Positions 13,820-27,800 of a stretch of 64,000 nucleotides of DNA are shown here, one piece after another. The translations under genes were made by a program, and so were the position numbers. How positions within the stretch are numbered: position 1 is the first letter of the stretch; every line of letters starts with the position of its first letter. Source of the DNA: Anoplolepis gracilipes. Its lineage: Eukaryota > Arthropoda > Insecta > Hymenoptera > Formicidae. The stretch is taken from contig NC_132971.1 in the NCBI RefSeq assembly GCF_047496725.1, positions 12,466,001 to 12,530,000 of the forward strand, read 5' to 3'. The notes beneath the pieces are model-generated. The model saw nothing but the letters and a program-made list of their open reading frames with translations. It did no database searches and had not been told where the DNA came from.

Positions 13820-16800
13820 GAAACAGAACAAAACCCGATTCGTTATAAATTATTGCGAGATAATTAAACGTGCGAGAGTCAGATTTATTTCGACAAAAAT
13901 AATCTTTCGTGTACAAACATATACTTGATGTGATTTTATATACTGTTGAAGAAAATTGATTGACGCGAAAAAGCTATCAAAAGTTTCGACATTGACGGAA
14001 AGATCTACAAAAATCGTGAATCAACACCGAAACGAATTTCAGTCGCTTCAAACTACGCAGTTCGTTTTCTGCGAGCGTGGAAAACTTAGTTCACTGATCT
14101 CCTGCCTGACTTTTTGAGCCTGGGCTGCCCCGAGCGTCACGTAGTGTTAGAGAGAACGTGAATGAGGAGCGTCTCTTTTATTGCTTTCTGCTCTCAGGGA
14201 AAAAAATAGTATTTTGTTCAATATATTAAACACGCACGACCGTCCCGTTAGACCGTTTCTTAGACGCTCTATAGCTGCTATGCCGCGGTTGCTGAGATGG
14301 GCTGCCGCCTGCAAAACCATTTACAATTATTATTACTCTATGTCCCGCCGCCCTATTGAAAAAAAAATCTGCCCCCCTCCCCCTTTTGCCCGACACATCC
14401 GCCATTTTCTCTGTCTGAACACCGCACGTATCACACGTTCGTGAATGAACACGCGAGAATGAACAATTCGATCGAAATCCCTCGATCGTGATATCCGTCC
14501 GAGTCCCTTCCAGCAGCTCTCTTTCAGTATTCAAGACATCCCCCTCACAACTCCAGAAGCTAAATATAAGTAAATAAATTTCGCCCGGAATCGACAATCG
14601 CAATGACAATGACAGCAATTCAGTGTAAAGTAACGATGTCGTTCGACGAACGTTCGACAAGACGACGCGTTATTTTCGACAATGGAAAGGCGTTTAATAT
14701 ACATATAGGGCGAAAAAAAGGACTGTAAAGCAAGCCAGATTTCCCTGAGATACGTACACGTATAGCCACAACAAGCCAAATTGGAATACGACGTGACGAT
14801 CGGCAAAAACAAGACGCACTAAGAACGAAAGAGAACGAACGAGAGTGAAAGAAAGAGAGAAAGAAAGTACAAAGCAAACTACGATAAAAAGCGACGTGAT
14901 ATAAAGCAAAAGACAATAGTAGTAAGGTAATTTCATACTGCTACGTGGCTGTGATGTGTATGTAATATTTACGTAAGAGCCTAATATGTAATGAGACAAG
15001 TATGAGTGATTCTTCCAGCTTGGAAGGCAACGTGGCCTGAGACAACGAGTCCTGTTGATTTGGTTCCGTGCAGGGTGCGAGCTCTCCTCAACTTTGTCCA
15101 ACTTTATGCCTTACCTCTAGCTCACAAATTATAGACGCGGGCGCGACACGTGCTTCCCGGAAGCAACTCTCTTTCTCCCTCTGTTAGAAGAACGGCAATC
15201 CATTTCCCGATTTATCCGAAGACTCGAGAACAAAAATCGTCGATACTCGCTTCTGCGATGAATCTCGATTCTTCTGATAGAGACACGTCGTCGTGCGCGC
15301 GACAAGTCAAACGTGTCACGTGATACAATCCTTTAAAGTTTAAAGGATGTTAAGTTTCAACGCGCACGTGAGTCAGAGGTAAAGGAAGATTCAATGCATT
15401 TTTACTCTAATCTGTTAATTATCACTTATTATATGTAGATATATAATCTATTTATCTCGTACACATACACGATAGGTCGTACACGGATTAATTAGAGATT
15501 GGCGGGTAATCACAGCGACCAAGGCCGGATGGTTTTGTTGATTGCAGGTCCGCCCGTGGAAGTCGGCGTCACCATGTATGTCCTCAGCATCAGCTCCGTG
15601 TCCGAGGTGTTGATGGTACAGTTTGCATTCAAATTCATACAAAACTCTTGACATCGACAGTTGTTCGTCCGTTCATTTATTTCGTCTGGTCTTTCGCGAA
15701 CGATCCCTCCTATCCCATCCCTATCACATGTTCCACGTATTGAAACGCGACAACGAGAACATCCGTTCCCGCGCGACACAATCCCTATTGCATCACGATG
15801 GCACGATCGACCGTAATGTCAAAATTGTGTCTCGATATCGCTTTTAAAAAAAAAGAGAGAGAATTTTAACCTCGGCGTTTAATTGGATCGATCATCACGT
15901 GTTGAGCGTGCCCATCATGAAACTGATGCCACATCATTGATCGAATCAGCTTACCAGTCGCGCCGCTTGCTTCCGATTACCATACATTCGCAATATCATC
16001 TGTTTCGGTTTGTTTATTTTTTGCTGTACGTGCGCGCGCGTTCTCTGTCACGGATATTTGGATAAAAATATCCACGCCAATCAAAAACGAACCGTTGAAG
16101 TTTTGTTGTCAGATTGCCGTACGAATTCCGTAATAATAAAAAATATCGCGCGTTCACAGCGTTATAAAATGTCGAAAAGTCGCAACGAGACATATTAAAA
16201 AAATCGAGAAAAATTTATGTTACTTTTATTACATATTGATTCGCGAACGTAAAATCTTCTATAATATTGTATAACAATGTAAACGTATATAATGGTATCT
16301 CCGCGCGTACATATACGTTCATATCTGTTTAAATCTCGAGTCGTTCTCGATATCTGGTGGCGGAAAAGTGCGCCAGGGGAAATAGATGCAACGCAAATAC
16401 CAATGTTTATGTCGGCAGCAAGAGGCGTATCGACACATAGCCACGGAGTCATAGACGCTACATACATATATATATTTATATAAATATATATCCCATATAC
16501 ACTTATACACATATATACATATATCCCATATACGTACATATATACACGCCGATACATACACAAACGACAACAGTATACACACTGATGGCCTACTAACCTA
16601 CGTTTTTATAGCTCGTCACAGCTGTTTGGTTGGCTGAACTGTTACAAGGGAACCTTGCTACGTTCCACAGTCTTCGCAAGATATATTCTTGTCCACTTCG
16701 TTTATGGTTTATGGTTGAGTCGTTTGATTCGATTTGCGATGTTCTTGTTGCATGGCCCTACCCGCGGTGCTCGAACCAATGATAAAGGATGATGACGGTT

Positions 16801-17421
16801 TCGCGCGCGCGATAAATCCAAGTGGAAAAATTCCGAGAGAGCCACCACCGTCAACGGCACCGAGATAGCCCTTTAATCTCCCCGGGGGACCATTAAATCC
16901 TTTTCGCAATATCGCGCGGCTGTGGACCGTTTCCCAGCGTTCAAAGCGCTCGTAAATAAGTCAAAAATCCGTGCTCGACTTTTTACCATCTTTCCGGAAA
17001 ATCCACAAGACCGAAAATCCCATCGGGATTCCTCTGAAACGAAAAGTAACGTGCATACTGTTGAAAGTCAATCTAACTAAACAAGCATACGAGAAGAGAA
17101 TATAGTACATGAAATATCATAAAATAACAGTACGATGCTTGTACTTGACGTGACCGTGATTAATTGGCATGGCAATTATTAAATTATTATCTCGGATCGA
17201 GCACCGTAGGCCGCACATATGTACGTTGAGATACCGATACGGGTAATCGTACACTCTTACGCATCCTTTACACCTGTGTGCACATACATATACACATACA
17301 TACATGTACATATATATATATGTATATGTATATTTATATATTTTTTATATTTATATTTATATATTCATGCATACAATAAAAAGTAAAAGTGTACGTATAC
17401 GTATCCTACGGTATGATACAC

Positions 17422-17473
<52 letters not shown>

Positions 17474-20400
17474 GTATTTGTTTCTCAATATCTGAGGTAT
17501 ATAATGGCACCGTACAACGTACTACGCATAATCCTGTAGTAATCGAAGGTATATTTGTTCCGGTGTCGACAATCAGTTTCAAACTGGCACGAAACTGGAT
17601 CCGCCCTTTATCGAACTATATCCCAAAGTGTACACTTTGAAGATTGTGGACCTCTTTAAGATCCCCCATTTCTCCGGCAATTATATCAGAAATAATTATA
17701 CCAGAAATTACCAAAAACGCCGATAAAAATTTCTACAGCATTCTGACCGGTGACATTTTTGATCCGTCGATTTACAAAAAGAGAAAAAATATGTCCACAA
17801 TCCGTCAGGTCAAAAGATTTAACGCGACTTTCGCCGATTCTGTGACCTTCCCTTCGGTACGATAAAACTTTCAGAGCCTCGGCTCGCGCACAATGAATTT
17901 GAGAGCGGCTGTAACGTTGACTTGCCACAGGCCGGAACACCGACTAGAGAGCTACCGCCTGTGAGAGATCGACTCTCCTCTGCATATTTGACACATAATC
18001 GTACGAGGGGTATATAGGGGCATATATTCCCGTTTGCTGCTGCCCCTGCCCCTTTCTTCCCCCTGAGAGATCCAGAGTCCAAGTTTGGAGCTGAATGTGC
18101 GAGGCTGGACCCCAGGTGTTGAGCCCTGTGCGGAAACCAAATCAAGTCGACACTGTCACCTGGGACGTGACGCGCGAATTTTTACATCCGCTGGCGAATC
18201 TTCATTTTACTTCCATGTCCTCCTCCTTCTTCTCGTTTCACTTTCACCGACTTCCGTGAACCTATTTCCTTTCAAGTTGCAAAAAGGCGACTTCCAATCG
18301 TCCATTCTCTCGAGGGCCACTCTTCGGACTCTCTGGCCGACATGTCCGCGAACAACGAGACGATTTTCCTAACAATTTGTCTTTCCCTTCTCTTCTCGTT
18401 TACTTTCGAGAAAATCGACAAGCGAAACGCCGGGCGAAGAGAATATAATACGGTGAAAGAGCCTTTCATGCTCTCGTTGATCGTAGTCTTCCCGGTTGGA
18501 CGGGACCGAGAAAGAAAGAATAAAATGAAGGTGAAGAGAGAAAGAGAGAGGGAGGGCACGGAAGAAGTATCGACAGAAAATACCCCGCGGCCCTCGAAGA
18601 ACATCGTTCTACCCCTATTCCCTTCTCCCTCGGCCAGCCAATGATTGCATACCAAACGAAGAGTATAGCTCGTACGACGTTGCGACTACATCGAGACTAT
18701 ACCGATATACATATATAATTGCATTTGCATATATATATCTCGTATATATTATATATATATTTATGCTATATATATCGTAAATATATACTGACACCTATAT
18801 GAGCTGTGTCATTGTCAGTGTGTGCAGTGCGCTTCTGGTTGCTATGAATCACGTCTCTCACGCTGTATATTGTATTATACATATATGATTCTACAAGCGC
18901 GCGAGCGCGTGTATACGTCACATACGCGCGCGCGTGTTCGCGATATGTGTGTAACGTGCATACGTGTGTGCGTGTGTAATGTGTGTGTTGTGCGCGCGTA
19001 TAAGCTTGCGTTTATATACTATGTGTCCTTCTCGGTGTGCGTATATTGTATACCTGACGCGTAACACAATTCACACACACATACACACACACACATATAT
19101 ATAAATGTATATATATATATATAGTGTGTATATATGTATATATATAGTGTGTGTGTGTGTGTGTGTGTGCTTGAGCGCGACACATTATGGTAATCGCGCT
19201 CGTCGAGGCGCGATGGACTCCAAACGAAATGGAGCGGTCCTCCTCGAATGAGCCCCTCTCTCGCTTCCATCACTTGCCATACAGCATCGTATTTTGCGCC
19301 GCTTTCTCTATTTTTTTTTTTTTTTTTTTTTTTATTTTTATTTTTGATTGGCTTGCGAGCTTTTGCCTGAAATGCTTCCACAAAGCTTTCCTCTTGCCTT
19401 TTATTACTTACGCTTCGATCTGCGCGTATAATAAAGATGCTTGCTCGTACTTATTCGCATTCCTCTCGAATTGTTTTACCGACTGTTGTAATCGTTCAAA
19501 TTGTTCGATTCACACTCAAATACATTATCGTATAAAATTCCGTTGAAATAAACGGAGATATTTAAGTATAATTAAACGACAAGAGTAGACAATGTTTATC
19601 TAAATATCTTATTATTTTCTTATAGAATATTGATTTTGATTGCATGTGTTTTCATGCGAAGTAATTAGTCTAGTATAATTTTTATAGAAAGAGAAAAGAA
19701 AACATGTAATGCTAATGCACTTTTTCATATAACTCTTTTATAAGATAAATTATTAGACATGATTAGATTCTTTACTTAGAATGACAAAATGAATGTTTAA
19801 TTATAGAAAGCATATAGAATAAAGCATTCTAACTTTGTGAACTAGTATATCTCAGTTATTCATACAGTTATCGAAAACTGTCTTGAACAAAAGTTTCACA
19901 GCTTCAGGCGGAACTATGACACATACAACATTAAACATTTTCTTGAATATTTAATGTAACAGAATGAGAAAGAAAAAAGAAAAAACATAGATTCTTTTAC
20001 AATTGCATATTCAAATTTTAGAATAATATCTCTATTGAGCGAAATAATGAAAATGTGGAATATTTTGACTTTTTATTTTAATCTGCTTCATATATAAGTT
20101 TCTTCGTATTAGTACCAATTAATTTTATTAGGTTTGCAATTTTTTAAATTTTTATTTTAATATTATATTATAATAATTATTAATTTTATTATTCTAGAAA
20201 ACGCATAACTAACATTAATTATTCCCTGATATGCGTTTAAATAGAGCCCTTGTATATAATTTCTCCTAAAACTAACAAACTTTTAGTTAAAACTATTTTC
20301 AACTACATATATAATAGAGATAATTTAGGTCATAAAGCTAAATGCGATATACTCCATATCTCAGAATATGTAAGTATGCATAAATGAGAATATATTCTCA

Positions 20401-22292
20401 TATATTTAGAAACATATATCTGGAAATGATGCAAAAACTCGCTTACCCTAGAATTTGATCCCGGATTAATTTTATATCCTTATTAATAAGTGAATTTGTG
20501 TCCAGTTTCTGAATGTAATAATAGCAGCAAATTTTGAACAAGCTTAAAATTAAACATTTCTCAACTATGTTATCTAGACAGAGCATATCGCAACATAGTT
20601 ACAAATTGGGAATTACGCACGAAAAATATAGAAAAAGCAAAAAGTATAATAAACTAAAAAGAAGGAAAGAAAGGGAAGTTATATAGGAAATCACAGGGAG
20701 AAGAAATTCTCTTTCGAATATTCGCGTGGGAAGTAGTTGACAGTGATCAGTTAATAACACCCGAGAATTTGTTAGCGCAGTAATTACACGTCACGACGTA
20801 ACCGCAGTGCGCCTGGAGAGCCGCCAGAAACGCGAACGATGAGAACTTCCGGACCATACGGCATATCCACAGGACACTAAAATCTTTCATATCTGTCGAC
20901 ATATTCGCGTATTTAAACCGCGAGATTAATTACTTATCGTATATTCATTCGTGACATTTTAAATCTTTAAATATTATATATAGTGTTTTTAAGAATACGA
21001 TACAATTTTATATATGTTTATATATAAATTGTCATTGATTTTCATAATTATTGGTCTGTCAAAAACTGTAGTCTTTCGATTCTGCATATGCAGCTTTAAT
21101 TAATCAAGCGAAGATGAAATGGTAACATTTCTAAAGTAAATCGAAAAATACAAATTGAATGAACATAGTATAAGCAAATACGCTAGGCATGTTAAATTCT
21201 TCATAGCAACACGATGTAAATAGTAAAAGAAAAGTCTTTACTTGAAAGAACAGTCTTCGTGTATGCGTGCGCACGTCGTTAAAGAGGGTGGCAAATTTTG
21301 CTCCCGGAGGGACTCTCCCTCTTGTCACGGATGGCCATGACACCTTATTGAAGTTGCAAAATTCCAAACTTTATTCTCTCGGTTTTTAAAATTTTTTTAG
21401 AATTTCGTGTCTGTTGGTAGTTAATAGTAAAAATTTTGGAAAAAACTAAACTGAAACTTACGTTGTTGCTAACATTGCTACTGATGAGATAATTAAATGA
21501 GTCGATAATGGGAAAATATATGAAAAAAGCAAGTAGAGTAGAAATAAAATAAAACTTAATTAAAACTGTAAATTAAGCGTAAAAACGATTCAATCTCAAA
21601 TATATTTTCCAAGACAATTAAAGCATTTTAGCATAGCAATTTTGCAATATAAAAGACTAATTTCAGAGATAATAATCAATTTTTATTATTCTATTGTCTC
21701 GCTCAAATATATCGTTATTAAAAGAAAGAAAACGAACTGCACAAAGAAAAATAAAACTTTTTGCAAGTACTAAATTAATTCTTGCATTATTTTTTATGAA
21801 AGAAAAACATACGTGAAGATAATGGGTAAAAAATGTTTAAAGATGCTACACAACACCTTCCTTATACAACGCGTGGTGCATGAATTTTGTAGCACGTTTG
21901 CACGTAGTGGTTTCGTCGCAAATATGTATATCCGTTTTAGATATATGTGTGATACGTATATATGTAGTCACCATATACATACACAGTCCCTACATCTTAT
22001 CTCGTCGCGTGTATACATGAATTATATTTCGCGTCGCGAGATTCTTGTCCTATGATCGACCCTAACGTCGGCAGGAATCTCGATGCTCACGAGGCGTGTG
22101 TAGGTCACGCATATGTTCTCGCATAAGATTTTCAGCCATAATCGTGCCTAGCATCGTATAATTATAAACTATTAACTCACCGTCCTTTGAGCGTTATTAT
22201 AACAGTGCTCGTATCTAGATTTTTAACGTGCCTCTGCAATATAAAATTAATTGAGAAAATTACGATAGTGTAGTGAATATAGCACAGAGAAA

Positions 22293-22323
<31 letters not shown>

Positions 22324-22815
22324 GGAGAGAGAGAGAGAGAGAGGGAGAAAAATAACTTGTTTTTTAATCATTTACGTGATAATTATCAAAGAAAAAAAAC
22401 CATACGAAACAAGATTCAACAAATATATCACAAATTCATTAAAAAATAATAATCATACATTTTAATTGTTACAAAATATAATGTTACACGTTTATCTAGA
22501 TATATTATTTAGCAAGTAATCGCGAACGATAAATTTTATAGAACCTTGTGTCTATCTTTACATTCTCTATGCTTGCAAGAATCTCTTTTAAATAAAATAT
22601 CCCGTCTTTAATTATAATTTAATGATAATTAAATTCTATTATAGTTTAATCCGATAATACGGTAAGACAACGAAACCTTGTAGATATCAAGCAAGTTTTG
22701 GACATATTTCCTTCAAGATTTCTTGCTGTAATAGCGAGACGATTAAGGAACTTTCATCTCGGATAATAAATCATCTTGTCTATTTCACTCAACGCGCTCA
22801 AAAGTACTTTCTCTC

Positions 22816-22905
<90 letters not shown>

Positions 22906-24832
22906 TCTCTTCTTAGGCTTAATATATTCAAACTTTCTTAGGTATACAAATAAACATTTTGGCGAAATATCGACGGTGGAGTAATTTAGAAAGCTTGTGA
23001 TCGAACTAACGTTGCAAAATATTATCCGCGCGAAAATAGTATAGAATTATTTTAAGGTTTTCAGATCTACATGGAAGTTATTTTTTTGTACAGGAGCAAC
23101 TTTTTATAACCTAACATTATTTTCATTAATCATAAAATTTGTCTCTTTTAGTGTCATAAATATTTTATAGAGTCTCTATAATATTTTATATCATAAACAC
23201 TATATGTATATACATGTATAAAATTTTATCGTCGGCAAAATAATCGTGAATCGTTATAAAATTTTCTACTCAACTTTGTTTAATCGTTCATTATATATAC
23301 CATTATATGTACCATAACTTTAATCCGCGAAACTTTTATCAATTTTATATATATATATATATAATTGCGTATTTTTCCAACGATCGCAAAACTTATTCGC
23401 TAACAAAATTTAATAAAGAGATATTTATAGAAATCTTGCGTTTAATATAATGTTGAGAAAATTCAATAATGAAATCATCTCATGGTCGTCAGTCACGTTA
23501 CTCGGGATCGATCTCGCTCGAGCTCCTGTACACGTCGCTCAGATTCGCTCTATCGTGCCACGATAAACGCTCTTGCGAGAGTGAGATCCAATGATGGAGC
23601 GCTTTACAAAGCTCTCGAAGTTGCCGTCGCAACTTCGGACTTTATAGCAGCACCGAACCAAATTAACCCTCGCCTCGTTTCACAGCGTGGGGTCAAGTGT
23701 TGTAGAACGCCGGGGATGGTCTGTATAGAAGGTAGAGGGTCACGTAAACGTTAAGTGGCTGATTTCACGTGTTACGATTATCGCGAGACGACGAGCCGCC
23801 TCGATAAGCCTTCGAAGATGCCTGTCGACGTTCGCGATATCCCCTCGAACTCGTGTTTCCTCTTTCCCCTAACTATTTCCCGCACATGTATCTCTTACGA
23901 TCGACATGTCACGTTCAAAATGATAACCGCATCGTGACTTCCGCGCGATCGCGAGTTACATCAATCTCGTTATTTCCTGTACGATCGTGAACCTTGAGTT
24001 CTCTTCTCTTTCGCGTAAGAAAGCTTTTTCAATCTCTTGAGATTTTCCGCGGCCTGACACATAGGAAGAACGAGGATGTAACGTAGCATTTTATATCAGC
24101 CTTTAAATGCTCCATTCAAAAAGAAATCTATCTTGAAAATATATTTTAACGATTAATGCACATGACATTTGTTGGAATAAAATTTGACGAAGAAAAATGT
24201 ACTTAATGAGTTATTGCTTTACAATACTTATACATATATGCATAACATCTATCTTGAAATGCTTCATGCATTTCTTGAATTGTCAAATTAATCAAATTTA
24301 TCTAATGATTTTATTTTCAAGATAATGATAAATTTAAAAAAATATTTTGCACAATAAAATAACGATAACTCGGCAAGTACCATGTCATTTTTATCAATTT
24401 ATCAGTTTTTAGAGATATAAAATTTGATAAAAAAAATCACGATACCTATACAAAGTATATGAAAGGCATACAGAAAGGCTCACGTGAATCCTCGTATTTC
24501 TCTCGTGTATCTGTGAACACAAACAACTTCCAGTCTAATAAGTCACCTATGTCGTACCAGGACTTTACGTTGGATTTTTACTTCCGACAATTCTGGACGG
24601 ATCCACGACTCGCGTTCAAGCAAAGGCCGGGCGTCGAGACGCTCAGCGTCGGCTCGGAATTCATCAAGAATATTTGGGTACCCGACACCTTCTTTGTCAA
24701 CGAGAAGCAGTCGTACTTTCACATCGCTACCACCAGCAACGAGTTCATTCGTATTCACCACTCGGGAAGCATAACGCGTAGCATACGGTGAGTATAAAAC
24801 ATTTATATCTGTATATAGCTTCCACAATTATA

Positions 24833-24894
<62 letters not shown>

Positions 24895-27800
24895 GTAGTT
24901 GATGACAAGATCTTTTCATAAAATATTTAAGTATTTTATAAAGTGCGACCACATTTTCAAATCATGGTTAAAAATGAAATGCTTTACAATCTGGCTAAGA
25001 ATTTTAATCTTTTTATAGAATACTAACCAGTCATCTGACACATTGTCAAATGCAATGATTTGTACATTATTTTGAGATTATAGATGGTTTATTTTACTTG
25101 TTTTAAACATCACGTTTTTATCAATGTTTACAATGTTTATTTTTACATTAAGTTTCTATAGCTGTGCTATTTATTAAGCATTACTTTTGTATTATATAAG
25201 GATTATTTAAAAAGTGTTAAGCTAAAACTTATTTTATAAAAATATTTTGTAAAAATAGATAAGATTCCAAAAGACAGTGCAATTTATAAAAACATATAAA
25301 ACTTGAAGAATTTTACTCAGGTTATTCACGTCATTATTTCTGAGAATTTCATTTGTATTACTTTTTACAAAACCTTAATCATAATAAATGTGTTTATAAG
25401 CCTTTATTATAAAACGCTAATAATGGCACTCTTAGCGTTTTATAAAAAAATTAAAATTAAGGTGATAAATTTACAAGGTAAATTTGCAAAATAAACATTA
25501 GGTTAGACTAAAATACATCAGGTTATATCAGGGAAGAAATCAAAAGATAGCTTTTAAGAATAGAAACAAATTAAAGAACAGTTCGATCCGCAGAAAAAAT
25601 TAAGGAGAAATTGAGTAATAATGTACTGAAGGAATGTTTTAGAAATGTAACAGAAAATGTAATAGAGAAAAATAGGGAACCTAAAAACAGATGGGAGGTA
25701 AATAAAGAAATATATTTTAGTAGAAATGTCTCGAGTAAAAGTCAAAAGATTAAGAGAGGAAGGCTTCCAAGTAATATGTGAGTTATCCGAAAGAAATGTA
25801 GAGACTCAAAAACAAGTACAACAGAATAAGATTACAGAATTCTAGATATAATATAAGATATAGAGAGTTATATAAGATACAAACTCTTGTCTCGTATATT
25901 TATAAAATAAGGTCAAATTAAATTTTCAAAAAATGATTGTAAGATTTAGATGTGGAAACAAAGAACTTTGTAACAAATTTTGACATGAACAAAAATAGAA
26001 TATGTCAGATTAAAGTTGTTAGAGCGTTTAGCAACAAATTGTATACATTATTTTACAAAGATTAGAAATAATACAAGAATAAATCAAATTTTGAGAGATA
26101 AAGGAAAGGAAATTAAGTGGATGAAAATAATTAAAAGCAAAGGAAGAGAATAAGACCAAAGAGAAACTAGAAAATAAACTTAAAGAGAAAATAAAATAAG
26201 TTTAAAGTTAAACTAGAAATAATTTAAATCTCGTGAAATGAAACTTAGCTATCAAATCAAGCTAGATAAAGATTAATTAAGCCAAGAGACATTATTATGT
26301 AAAATTTATATTTCTTATTCACGACATTATTATTACTGTAAGCACTGTAAAATTCTTTTTCGAAAAAGGTAAATAAACAAATATCCATCTGTCTAAAAAA
26401 TTAAAATTCCTAGTCAAATAAAGCATGTTATTTTTAATTATGGTTTAAGAATGTGGTTGCCCTTTATAAAATGCCTGTTTTATAAAAAGATGGATTTTGT
26501 AATCTGCTACAATACATATATACGTCACAAATAATATTTTTAGCGTAATAATATTTAAAAGCGTCTTAAAAATTTAAATAATATTTGAAAGCATCAGATT
26601 TTTTGCGTGATAAATCCACATTTGAAAATCATTTAATATCGCATCCTTTTCCTCTAGCTTAACAAGAAGGTTTAATTTAGATTTTAGTTGAAGAAAAGAT
26701 ACACATATATATATCTGCTCTTTTTATATTGAGCCAGTTAAGCAGATATAATTCAGAACTGTTACTTTGCCCGTCCAGGGAATACATTCACGGTATTTCC
26801 TGTCGCGGTTGTAAATCGAGCCCATTGTCTCTATCACCATAAAACATTCGTGGCACTTCTGGGACCAATTGTGCCAGGCACGACAAATTTGTTCCCTGTA
26901 GCAGCCTCCGCCCCTTCTTGCTTGACACAGCTCGTATCATTTCTCCCTATATTTGACCCCTTCTGAAGCGGCCGGGAGAGTGTTCCGGTATTAACGCGCC
27001 AGCTATATTCAGACGATCCATGCATACCTAACTCTTGCGCTCCCTCGCAATATCGTTCCATTATATTACATCCTCGACTTCCGAATCGGAACTACCGAAT
27101 CGAGCCGCTCGCTGTCGGGAATGGTGGAAGAATATCGATGAAGCGGCGAGCGCTCGTTTGCGTGAATAAATTCTTCCCTGCTTTAGAGAACGGGAATCAT
27201 CGATCACTGTCGTCTACACGTACGAATCATGCGAATACGGTACGCCTACGGTAACGTTTCGTACGTCTCATCAAAGATCAAAATAGGCACGTATTAATGA
27301 TATGACATGTTGAATCAATACGAATTGGTTCTTACATATGTTAATCTTGCGTGACTTGAACGTAATGAAAAAGATCGATTACGAATTAATTAATTTATAT
27401 AATATATACACACTTGCACACATACATCAGACTTACTGTCGGGGATAAATGGATCGGCTATAAATCCCCGTATTCGTAAGACATTTTGTCTTGAAAAGCG
27501 ATCGTTAAACGGATTTTAATTGAATGTGTTTCAGCTTAACGATTACAGCGTCGTGTCCCATGAATTTGCAATATTTCCCGATGGATCGACAATTGTGCCA
27601 TATCGAGATCGAGAGCTGTAAGTACGCAACACATTTGCGCAAATGTTACATACATATATACATATATCTTACATACTACATAGGTGCATAGAAATAAACA
27701 AAATACAATTTCACAGAGTTCGACATCTTCACCTATATTTCTTCTACTCAACATATACTAACACGTACATACATACTTACGCACATTATAATGAAAGTCT

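Larger units (their letters stand above)
10703..15547 (+). other. Intron between the two exon 3 copies
   Basis: This 4.8-kb sequence is removed or skipped together with one exon 3. It holds a CA repeat at 10911-10970, AT-rich sequence at 11960-13400, a poly-A run at 13795-13819 and GA-rich sequence near 14820-14880. An almost perfect 21-nt palindrome at 15328-15348 lies 200 nt before the second copy. No gene was recognised. Confidence 0.8.
15616..24560 (+). other. Rdl intron 3
   Basis: At 8.9 kb this is the largest intron seen here. It carries several microsatellites: AT at 17422-17471, mixed CA/TA/GT at 19070-19170, GA at 22286-22346 and CT at 22811-22902. GC-richer patches at 16600-17100, 18000-18660 and 23480-24060 have short open frames without recognisable protein features. 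An 18-bp palindrome is at 20384-20401. Confidence 0.8.
24788..27534 (+). other. Rdl intron 4
   Basis: This 2.7-kb intron begins with a long AT repeat and contains a perfect 14-bp hairpin (25407-25445) and a decayed LINE fragment (about 25690-26230). A GC-richer block at 26760-27200 has no supported exon. Confidence 0.85.

Noticed and set aside
14226..15101. Four overlapping - strand open frames of about 93-144 codons
   Set aside because: Adjacent frames overlap, composition is Ser/Arg/Leu-rich from GA-rich DNA, and nothing resembles a known protein.
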